Shown: positions 50,301 through 62,300 of the stretch, piece by piece
Layout: every line of letters starts with the position of its first letter
Position numbering within the stretch: the first letter of the stretch is position 1
DNA from: Osmia lignaria lignaria
Taxonomy: Eukaryota > Arthropoda > Insecta > Hymenoptera > Megachilidae
Direction: 5' to 3'
Assembly: GCF_051020975.1 (NCBI RefSeq)
Contig: NC_135041.1
Span: forward strand, 9,126,256 to 9,190,255
DNA: 64,000 nucleotides
Notes under the pieces: model-generated
Databases searched by the model: none
What the model saw: the letters and a program-made list of their open reading frames with translations, nothing else
What the model was told of the DNA's origin: nothing
Position numbers and translations under genes: made by a program

Positions 50301-53300
50301 TTCTAATTTTTGTCCTATGCAGATTAATAATTTATCTGGATATACTATGTATTTTTTTGTAGGAGAGGGGAGAAAAAGGTGTTTCGGTCTCGGGATCGTC
50401 TGTCAGACTCGTCGGTGGGGCTGACAACAGACGATCCCTGTCCCAGACACCTATCACACCGCAATTCGGAACTTCTATATGTATATTTGAACTGCATGCC
50501 GGGCGACCGCTTGCGAGAACACTGTCACCGATCATCTCGCCGCCACCTAGCGGTCCCCGGCTCGAACTGAAGGCGCCCGAGGAGACGAAATCCTCCTCTC
50601 CTCCTCCACTTAACGCCTACATTTTCTTTACTCTACCTACCAACAATTTTTCTCCTTTATTTAATGAGAAACGAAATTAACCGCGTTAATTCAAATTTAG
50701 AAATGATTACCAGCATCGTTTCTCTGCCTTCTGTATTTCTCTGTCGGTTGTCGTTACCGAAATGGCATTAAATTTGAGCATTACGAGCATTCCATCCCTC
50801 CGCAACGATTCCATTACACTCGACCGATATCGTTGTAATGTTTTGTTCGTTCTCCGTTCTTCCGGAAGAAGGAATCGATGCGTTAAACGATCAACGAGGG
50901 GATAATTAGCCGACAAGCAAGGCATTCTGCCACGACGAGGAACGTTCGCGTTCACCGAGTTCGTTTCTATACGGATCGATGGACGATCCTCCCTTCGAGC
51001 ACCGCCCTTTTTTCCTCGAGGGGGCGCGAAACTGCATAAAGTGCAACTATAAGAGAGTCTTCGCTTTTCTCTCTCAACTTTTTTCTTTCTTTTTTTTTTT
51101 CGAACTGACACTTGGAGTGTTTGCGAGGTAGCAGTTTTTCACGACATCAGCACGTATCGTGCCCTCTCTTCGTTGGAGGAATTTATCGATTGATGCCCTA
51201 ACATCCCTCGCGTGCGTGCACCCTCGTTGCTTTTGGTCCCTGTCTGTCTCTTTCACTGTATTCCTCCTGTTTCTTCTTTTTGTCACGCGCACAGCACTCT
51301 TTCTTTCCATTTATTCTTGTTTTCTTTTCCCTTTTTTTATTCTCTCGAACACCGTACATTACGTACACTCAGGGGTTGGAAAGAGTTACGATATTGATTT
51401 TGATTCTTTACCATCTTCTGAATTTTTTTCTTCTCTTCCACTTTGTCCTTTGATTTATTATTAAAATAAAATATTATTTTCTGATTTCTAGAATGATTTC
51501 TTATTTCAACCTGCCATTTCCTTGTTTTTCTGCTCTTTCCGTTAGCCCCGCTTCTCTTCCCCTTTCAATTTGTACTCATCTATTTATTCTCTTTCCTTCT
51601 TCGCCTCCCTCTCGTTCGATCCGCGACTGTTTCACTTTCTTTCTCCTTCTTCGAGCCACCCTCGATCTTCCTAGTTTTCCTCCATCATCCACCCCCCTCC
51701 GGCATAAGGGTGCGTTCGCACTAAACACTCGCGTCTGTGGAACCGGAAGGGGCTGGATAGAGGTTCTCTTACCCTCGGCATTTTATTGCGCCTCTGATCG
51801 TCGAGTGGCCGGGGAAACCGCGTAATTCAATGACGAGAGGGGTGGTCTCGCCTGTAAATTTCATTTTAAACGTTACTCTTATTGTTTATCGACGTTCCGC
51901 GATTCTCAGCGATACACGGCATTCGCTTTGGCTAATTTTTACCGCAAAATTTAACATGTTTAAATAAAATAAAAAAAGGACGAGAAAGTTCCGCGAATGT
52001 CGATCAATGTAAACGTTCTCCAGCGCTTGTTCAATTCTCCTCGTCATCCGGAACAAAAACAGTCTGTACAATTATCCTCCTCCTCAGTGGCCGAGCATTT
52101 TTGCCGTTGATCGTTCGGTATTCTTGATTAAAACCGGCAAGAAATCGCCATTATGGATCTCTGACAGACGTTGTTCGTGCTTTCGTTCGGTCTTCCCCGC
52201 CGCCCCTTCAGTTCGGCCAGCTATCTGTATCTTTCGCGTCCCCTCATCGTCCAATTCGTAATGTCCGTAGACGTCGAGGGCACTGGGCGATGTCCTTTTT
52301 GCAGACAATCTTCGAGCTTTAATTAAGGAACTTGGGCAAGCGGATAAACTCGATGAATGGGGCAAGCGAGGAACGAGTCGGAGTCGAGGGTGCGACAGAC
52401 GGAGAAAGACGGAGCAGAAACTGCGAAAGCAACGGGACAGGGCGCAAAGGGGCAAACGAGAAGTTTTGACGAAAGAAAGAAAGAGTCAAACTTTCCCGAC
52501 TGGTACAGCAGAGGAGTCACACGAAGAAGAATATGGTCATCCCGCGATATTTTAGTCCGTATCGATTTTCAAAAATTCATAAAATTATGCTTTATCGTTT
52601 CATTTGAGTTGCATTGCAATATTACCGATGTGTTATCGAGACCTCCAGATCCAATGAGAAGAATCGTGGAAATGGGGGATATTGGCGGACAATATTGGTG
52701 TAGTGGGTAATGTAGCCGACTGCGTACCCCTCTGAGGGCTCGGATTCGAGTCTCGGGGGATTCGCTATTTTTCACGAATTCTCCTACTGACATTTAGATT
52801 GTAACTTGTATAATACCCTCAGTGAAACGTAAAAATGTTAAACACCAAAATCACTGGATACGTGAAACCGAACGTCAAAGTGTTAAAAGAGAGTCAACTG
52901 GCACTCCATCCCTATCCCTGTCGCGTGGGGTGCGGAAAACAAATACGCGCGGTTTTGATCCGGTCCATGAAGAGAAGGAGAAAGGCGCAGCAGGATAGCT
53001 GCGTAAAGACAGCGCGACATGCTTGGAGAAGTAAAGGAAATAAGAGAAAGAGGAAAATTCAACACGTGCCGTCCTCCTCTTCGCGTTAGCTCTTTCCTAT
53101 TCTTCCTCTGGCCGAAAGCTCCTCGAACTTCCAAGCGTTGCGAGCACTCCGCGGAACCCTCGAGTGTTCGTTTCTTTTTCTTGCTGCCCCTCGCTTGCCA
53201 GACCCGGCCAACCCCGCCACTTGACGTCGTTGCGGCTCCTACACCGAGCGGCTGCCGAGTTTGCTTTCGTGAAATCGACAGTTTCTCTCGTTTTTGATCT

Positions 53301-56300
53301 TAGTTACAATGGATTAGAGGGGATCAGAGCGGTTACAGGGCCTTGAACGATCCTGTATACCGGTGTTATAAGCGAGTGCACGCGTGCCGTTACCGCTAGC
53401 CGATGATTTTAAGTGGCGGTATCTGAAAGCTTAATGACGTCGTTGCTTAATGACGACCACGTCGACGTCTACGACGACGACGACGACGACGACCGGCAGG
53501 AAGGTTCTTTGATCTGCCCCGTTGCGCGGAGAAAGGCCTTCGGTTCTCATAATTGTTTTGGGTAAACTGAATGCGATGCTTTGATGCCGGCACCGACGTA
53601 AGCGTCGATTCAGAACGCGTCCCGTTAACGAGGTAAATCCAGCAGTTTTCTGCTTTCCACGGGTCCTCGTCTGGGAATGAGTACGAAATTGTTCGGAACC
53701 GAGGTAAACGATGACAATAATGACTTGGATCCGGTTCGAACACCTTTGTCTGGCTCCGCTCTCGCGTGAATGATCGTTTGACGATGTTGAACGTATGCAC
53801 TTCATCTTGATCGCTTTTTTTTTTCAAATGTGAAGTTGAAAAATCTTGTGTTCATTTAAGGGAAACGTCTGCAAAATAGTCGGGCAAGAATCAACAAAAT
53901 TGTATCCATAATATTGAAGCAACGCAGGGTGCAGTACTTTCCATTTTTGTTTGTTTCATTGTTCGATGCAATTGCTTTTGAAATCGTCGTCAGTGTTCGA
54001 TATTTTTCTGCATTTATTCCGTACGATATTTACCATGTTTACAGCACGCGTATATCGATGATGTATTGTTTTGACAAACACCGGCCTTTCCAAATATTTG
54101 TTTGCATAGAACAATTTCCGATGAACACTCGGTATTGGTAAACGTCATTCACCAAAAAGTGTTGGCGTTCCCGAGTAGTATCTTTGCTAATTACACAATC
54201 AGCTGATTGAACAAGTTCCATGTAACCGATCGTTTTCCGCTGTTACAAATTTTATTTGTAATTCGTACAATGAATAATGAGGACAATGTATAGTATCAAT
54301 ATAGAGCAGCTTCATTTTTAATATTGATACGAGAGGTATAGCGTGTGACAGTTTGAAGAACGAGGGTAAACATTCATATTTTTATGAGTCTATCTTTATA
54401 TCGGAATCGTACGAGAACTAAGTAAATACCGTACCTTCCTGCTCACCGTTATGATGTGTATTAATAGAGCAAGATAAATATTGCTTTCCCTTGCGTTGTT
54501 TTCCCTATTCGTCGAACGGCGAAAATAACGTGCTTTTGCAACTTTCGCTAAATCTACAGAGTTGCTTTCGTCGTTGATATTTCAGTTGATATAATTGTAT
54601 CCGTTTTCGTCCTTTCGATAACCCGATTGATTCGTTAGGGCGAGAATACGTTCTAATTGCTTGACTTGTACAGCTATTCTAATTGGGGTGACGTAATTAG
54701 CTCGTGCTCATATTTTGAAACGTATTAATTTGGCAACTAACTGCGCAATTATCTTATTCTTAATCCTCAGTATTCATTTGCAGAGGTGTTCTGATTATCA
54801 ACTCTGTTAGAATCGATCGGTTCTTTGATCGAGAACACTCGACTCATCGAGGGTGGTTGAACGACTTAACTCGAATACAGTTAAGAAGATAACGTGATTC
54901 TTGGTATCTGTAGCTGTTCGATCGAACGAAGAAAAGGTCACTTCGATCGAGATGGAAGAAGAAGGTGTCGCGTTTGTCCCAAAGGGGATGAACTTTCGGG
55001 GGCACGTTTACATTGTATTCGAAGCAGGGAGAGACGAGCGTTTATCTCGCCACGGACGCAACAAAGGCACGTAATGAGAACATGTGTTGGATGCAGGAAG
55101 CTTCATTAGCGAACCTGTTCCTGTCCGCGAGCTCCATTGTGTGACCTAACTGTCTCTGCCGATACTCTGATGCGTTGCGTTGCGTTTCGCGTGATTCTTT
55201 GCCTCTGAGCTCATATTGCCGCCGGGTATTAGTTACCGCCAGTAAACATGAATTCCTAATTGCGGAAATGGACGCGCTGGCGACCCGACAATCAGGCTGC
55301 TTCGAAAGCCGCGCCGAATAAATGCGTCGACGCCGTGCATCGAGGGCCGTTTTCACTATCGAGGAATTGTTTGCACGCTTCAACCCCCTGCGCCTTATAG
55401 CATCTTACGAAATAAATTGCTATTCAATGATACAATTAAATTAAATTTCTTCGATTATTATAAATATCTCTTTTCTTTACAGCTTACGGCGGGGTCCGGG
55501 GGCTAACGTGCAGGATGCTAGTGGATATTCTGCCCTTCATCACGCAGCTTTGAACGGTCACAAGTACGTTTCAAATAATCAAATTTCATCGTTTGATTAA
55601 AAGAAAAAAAAGAACTAGGTTCCTACGTTATTTCCATACCGTCGTTCCATGTTCGTGAAATTCTAATCGATAACGACGAAACTTTCTTAGCTCGAGTTTC
55701 TCATTAATATTCCTTTCGATCGGCGATTAATCGATGTCGCGCACATTCTGACGATAATTTGGGGAAACGCTTTTATCCCCAGGGAGGTGGTAAAGTTATT
55801 GCTCCAATATGAGGCTTCCACTAACGTCGTCGACGCTAAAGGCTCTTCGCCGCTTCATTTGGCAGCTTGGGCGGGCAACGCTGAAATCGTGCGGTTAATT
55901 CTTACCCAAGGACCTTCGGTACCTAAAGTGAATCTTACGGTCAGTAAACTTGTTCCTCTTCATCTTTTTTTCTTCTTTGTTTATAAAAAAAAAAAAAAAT
56001 AGTAGTTGCGTGGTAACGTTAACGTTAATAACAAATTCGTTAATTGCACCGTTTATTTATTTTAAAAAGTAACTTTTATTTTTTATATATTTTCTTTGAA
56101 TATTTTTAGTAACGCGTGAGGTTTATTGTATCTGTCATGAAAATTCGTTTTCTTATTTTTCTATCTATTAAATTAATGATGAGTAACCTTTTTGCTCGTC
56201 ACTTTGCTAGATAATTACATTTTTCTATAGTCTTGGTTGTTTTTTTCTCATCGAATATACATATAATATGAGGTTGCGAATCGAAACGAAGTATCTGTTA

Positions 56301-59300
56301 AACCCGAAATACCGGCTTTGTATGATCGCAGACGAAGGACAACGAAACAGCGTTGCACTGTGCAGCACAGTATGGGCACACGGAAGTGGTGGCACAGCTG
56401 TTGCAGTACGGATGCGACCCCAGCATCCGCAACAGCCGGGGAGAATCTGCGCTCGATCTCGCCGCGCAATATGGCAGGTAAATTTCACCTACGATTTTTC
56501 CCTTTTTTTTTCTCATTATTTTTCTTTCTGCTCGCATTTTAAACTATGCATAATAATTTCGTGGCTGTTTAGCCCGACGAGTAATTTGAAATTCGAACGG
56601 CTTCAGACTTGTGTCGACCTCTGCCACTGAAACCGTTCGTATAATCGACCGTACACATTGAATAATCGATGAGCCTGCTAATTGGCTTTGTGCTTCTTCT
56701 GTAAAATTAATTATCTTTTATAGATTGGAAACCGTGCAATTACTCGTTAGTACGTATCCAGAGCTGATCGTGCCCCTGCGAAATTCTTCCTCATCGGTGA
56801 TTTTCCCTCATACTCCGCTGCATTTGGCCTCGCGAAACGGTCACAGGTAAGTCTTTCTAAATGTGTATTCTCTTTGTAAAATTTGATTTCTTTTCGAACA
56901 GTTTAAAAGCTTCGATAAATTACATACTTCTATCAAACGTTCAATCAGTTGACATTTATTGCTAATAATAAATGTTCCTATAAATTTTCGATGAGGTTGA
57001 GGTCCGGAGAATTTCCAGGACAGTCACGAACTTTTTTCACCTGTGTATCATAATTTTACAAGCATCAATACATAATATAAAAATAACGAGAACTCTGTTT
57101 AACTCGGTTTTCATTTAAGAATTAATCATTTTTATGTAAAATCGTTAATTTATGCAAATGGCTTTAATAATTTGATCACCCACTGTAGGTATGTTGCTTC
57201 ATTTAACGAGTTACGCGTGGAACATACGATTGTTGAAAATTCCATTTGATATTCTCTGTCTCAAGTTGTGATTCGGATTGTAACGTGTCCAATAACCATT
57301 CGTTCAGCAGTTCCACGCTCTCTTTATTTAATCAAGCTGAGCCGATGATCGCACGGCGTTTGATCAACACGCGAGGGTGGCGGCTCGCGCGTTTACCGCC
57401 GGTGTCCATGAAATCTATTTTATATTGCATTGCAGATCAGGATCGTTGCTGGATTATTCATGACTCGCGGAACCGTGGCGAACTCGTGTACACACTTCGA
57501 CTTAGCGAACGGGTACACGCGTCGCACGATTAATTTCTGTTTGACATTTCGGGATTGAAACATTACATTCGTAAATAATATTCCGACTCTGTGATATTCA
57601 TTCTCAAACAATTATACCGTGGTCAAACGGACTCGATTATGTAATTAGGAAATCAATTCCGTTCGACTGCGATCAAAAACACGTATGAAATGGATCACTT
57701 TGTATATGATTTATAGTAAACTATAATTGAATTGAAAAAGAAATTAGAAATGTTGATCCAAACCGTTTCTCAGATGGATTTACGAGCGGTTCTTCAAGTT
57801 CGCGTCTGAGAACCGCGTACAGATCTTTTTTTCCCTTGAACCGTTCACGCTAATTACCGAGTAATGCGGCTCGCGCATTGTATTCCGGCACAACAATGGA
57901 CTCGTTTCAGCTAACCATAACGATGTCGAGCCATTTGCAGCGTTACCCATTAGAGCCAATCAGAGAGCACCGCGTTGCGTAATCCCGTCGAATACGATAC
58001 GTACGTCCTCCAACTGGTAACTGGGAAGCGTCGCAACCCTCTCCTGGTTACACGCTCTATAACCATCATCCTACTACCTACCGATTGCCCTCTCGTTCCT
58101 CTTGCGTTCGATCACCGACAGCTCTTGTCCATCGGTGCGCGCTTTGCTAGCTACCTCTCGATTACGGCGATCCTATTAATCATTACCTTCGAAACGTATC
58201 GACCTAGATCGCTCGATGTTCATTGGTCACCCTGCGAATAATCGCGATTGCTCGACCAAAACGCCCAGGACGTTTGATCCTTTCGTTATGGGGGGTAGCT
58301 ATGGCCACCCATCGTTGAAAGCTAATATGCGCCAAGGGTGACTGCAGTCACTCATCACTGCCTGCTGTACATAACTGAGAATAATCATAGCTGCTCTATT
58401 GACAATTTTGTCTATCAGTATCATCTGTAATTCAAAACAATTAATATGAGCGTTTTTAATTAGGTAAGTAAGAGAATGCCTTAAGTGTAACGTCGATTTT
58501 GGAAATATCAATTGCGGAGAAAATAGATGAATAATAGGTGAAACGGTGTAATAGAGTGAAAGGTTATTTTGCAATCGAGAAGAATGCGTTATGATCAAAA
58601 ATTGGCTGGCAAATGTCGGCAAAAGTCTCGTCGCGTTCGATCGATTTGCTAGTATTTGCACAAATAATTGGCGATTGTTACATCGCGCGGCAAAAATGTT
58701 CAGTTAAATAAACGATATTGTAAGCGCGGGTGTTTGTTATTCGATTAATCGTACCGTTCAATCGGATGATACAAGATTAACCGAATAATCGGACGAGAGG
58801 TGCTGTGTGTAATTAAATAACGAAAATGAATATCGGCTCGGATTTGAAACAATTCTTTGGACGAATATTTGTAGATACGTATCTTTTCAAACACGTTGAT
58901 TTTAATTTATCGTTTAGTTAACGATCAGAAAATCATTTCGCCGAAATTAGATTTAGATTGAAAAAGCGCAAATTCGCAGAAGCGAAAGAAATCAGCGGGG
59001 TTCGTTTCGAGCTCGTGGAATGGGAATTGTATTTAACGCTTTGCTCGACCAATTCATTCTCATTTAACATCGCGGCGTCACGTCCATAATCCGGCTGGTA
59101 AGCCTTTAAAATAATCGACGTTGTTGGGACCGAGCGTGGGAGCGGGTAGAACGGGGTGGCGGCAGAGGGTTGAACAGGGCACGATCGAAAATCGTTTGCC
59201 GATCGTGAATCGCCACGAAACGGCAGTCACATTGTAATCGGGTATAACGTCGGTTTTTCTATGCAGCCTCGCAGCCGGTAATCGCTTTAACTGGCGCTCG

Positions 59301-62300
59301 CCGCTTATAATGCGATCGCGTCGCGATACACTGTCCGATGTATGCATTTTCTGTCGTCGGTGACGCGTCGACCCGTTCGAATCTCCATCCCTCTCTGTTC
59401 GGGCTTCGAATCGTCGCCGATTTCGTGACGGGAAACCACGGCTCCCAGAGGAGCGGGACTCGTTTTATCGGACGAATTTTGGTCGAAAAGCGTGGCTCGC
59501 GCGTGAACCGTGTCCCTCTGTCGTTGATACACAGCAGAAATGCGGTGCTTTGAGTACGCTTGTGTTCCTCGCTTGTGTACACCGGATATATTTGCCAGCA
59601 CGCGGACGCGCGTTCTCCGCTCGCCGCGACTCGCGGCGCGGACTTGCTCTGCTTGTTTTCGTTGACACGTTGACTACCCCCGGTGCGGTGCTCACCGCTG
59701 ATCGCTTTCATGGATTTAATTCAATCAAGTAATTACAATACGGAAAAATAAATGGCGTAATTATTGTCGAAGCGTGTCGTACCATGTGATTTTTGTAATT
59801 ATAAATAATTATATACCATTGAAGCGTCTTTCAATCCTCTGACAATTCGATGCAGCAGTGCTGTTAGAATATTTATCTTGAAATCATTCGCCGAAGCGGA
59901 AATCCTGTCCATAACCGGGGATCCTGTACTACTTGTTTCGATGAATTTCGAGCAATACCGGCCAACCCTCATCCCGTTGATTAGATTGCAAAATCTCCGG
60001 CGTCCTTTATGGACAATCTCCACGGTCAAACAGCGTACGGTTTGCCCGCGTGTGTACGAGCATTTTGAGTGTTTGGACAGGCGCGAAACTATGGTGCCGG
60101 TGGCGTTGCACGACCAAGCTTCATCGTCTACGCTCGTTTTCGGCGTTTCCTCTGGCTGTGTACGTTCGCGGCCACCGCACCGGTCCAACTGTACACACGT
60201 AGCCGGCCACGTCGAAACGCAACGGGGATTCGCTTGTGTACCGATGCACACTGAGATGATTGCGTTCACGCACGCGTTTCACGCGCTCGCCACGATATTT
60301 GGCGGATCTGCTGAATGCGTGGGCGGTCAGAGAGCGAGATAGAGATAGAGAAAGAGATTCCCCCCGGACAGAGAGACGAGCAGAGAATGATAGAGCGAGG
60401 GAAGGGACGAAGGGAATGGGTGGAATGGGGCTGGGAGTAATGTCTATTATCGGATTCAATATCGGTGCTCTTGGTAAGCCAGTATACAAATACCCCTATG
60501 GCAGGGTAATAACAACATAGGTGCACGTGAATCCGATTCCCAGCCACGAATCCTATATGCGACGGATGGCTGCGGTCACTGCAGTTGCTGCACGCCACTC
60601 CGACAGATACAAAACGAAATCTGGGTTTTCTGCTGCTCTACGTGCACGCTCGAAATGGGAAACGCGTACACGTGGGCCACTTTCAGCCGTGGTTCCATCA
60701 TCCACACCCATCCGCGTACGGTTCTTGGATAGCTTTCGTTCCACTATGCCAATGGAAATGTTACGTATGTATGGCGAAAGGAAATCGAGTAATGGTCATT
60801 TACATTCGATTTATTAATCGCTTTTGGCCGAGTCGTGTAAGAGATTGATCCTCCAGGGTGTTTTTCAAAAAGCTTGAAAGACTGAAAGAGAAATCGTAAT
60901 GGCACAGATTTGAAATTTTCACGATGACTTTGATAGATTTACTTAATTCTCGCGCGGTTGATAAATGATTTAATTTAACAAATTATTGATTTTTAGATCT
61001 CGGTATTGGGAACACAGGTCGAATTCATGGAACCTGTATTTTTGTTACAGAGCTGTCGTGGAGGTATTGCTAGCAGCGGGTGTAGACGTGAACACGAGGA
61101 CGTCTGCTGGTACGGCGATGCACGAGGCGGCTCTATGCGGCAAAATGGAAGTGGTGCGAGCTCTTTTGGACCGTGGGGTCGATCTTGGTATCCGGGACTC
61201 GCGACAGAACACGGTGCTCGATCTTCTAGGACAGTTCCCGCCGCACGTCACTCAGGACATTACCGCGGTGATAAAAAGTGCGTGTCGTTCTCCTTGCCAA
61301 CCTCGTATCTCGATAACGCGTAAACAAGTTGTGCAATTAACCAGGCGAAAAAACGACGGGTTTCATTACCGTCAATCGTTACATGCAAGTAGGTGACGAT
61401 GCCTTGTGTTCGACGCTACTTTCCATCCAATTTTCGCCTCGTTAAACGTCCTCGACGAATTTGCATGATCGCTTTTTGACACGATCTAATTTCACGGCAC
61501 AATGCGTGACCACACGTTGGTATTTTTTTTTCATTTCTTTCCTTCGTCATTATTTTTATATTATTCGTATGTTGAATAGAATTAATTGAATGCAAAGTGG
61601 TGTATCTTGAAAATAAAGTGTAATTGAATTCAGAAATGCTATATTAAAATCAACGATTCGAGTCTGCACATTCATCTATATTGCGATCAGCTCAAGATGG
61701 TTGGCAAACAATGACAAATATAAGTAACGTTATGCGAGGGTTACGCCCTGTATCCAAAATTCGTTGACACTAAATTATAATGGTGAACAACGTGCATTGA
61801 ACAGGGCATAGGTCTTCCTCTGGGGTGGAGAGCGACGCCGACAGTGAAAACTTGCCACCTATTCCGGTGCAGGGAGGCGATTCATTGGGCAGCCCTTACG
61901 AAAACGTTCGCCCGGGGGATGATCTCTCTCCGGCGGAAGGGACGTCACCCACTCAATGGCAGTTCTATCATAAGCCTCGAGACGACGATCGCCGTGTTTC
62001 CGGCACTTCCGTTATGTCTTTGTGAGTATCGTTTTTTACCCTCTTCTCACTTTAGCTCGTGTCTGTCTTGCTTGCAGTTCTCCTTTCAATCGCTGCTCAT
62101 CAATTCTTTTACTTGCGCGTTATCGTGCTTGCAACTGCGTTCAGTGTGTCATATATTTTGTGTAAATAATAAAATTAGAAAAGCAGAAGTAACGATAGGT
62201 TTCGACAAACTTGAATAATACAAATGGTAGATAGCATGAACAAATCAATCAAGGGGATGATACTAACACGTTGAAGAGGGTCACCAATGTAACCTTATGC

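Larger units (their letters stand above)
47317..55482 (+). other. ANKS1 intron 1 (8.2 kb)
   Basis: This long intron has no recognised coding exon. It holds pyrimidine-rich blocks at 51200-51700, a tRNA-like SINE candidate near 52696-52760 and an (ACG)n run at 53471-53493. Several purine- or pyrimidine-rich frames look open only because of low complexity. Confidence 0.82.

Noticed and set aside
59370..59390. B-box-like CGTTCGAATCTCC
   Set aside because: No upstream A box or acceptor stem was found.
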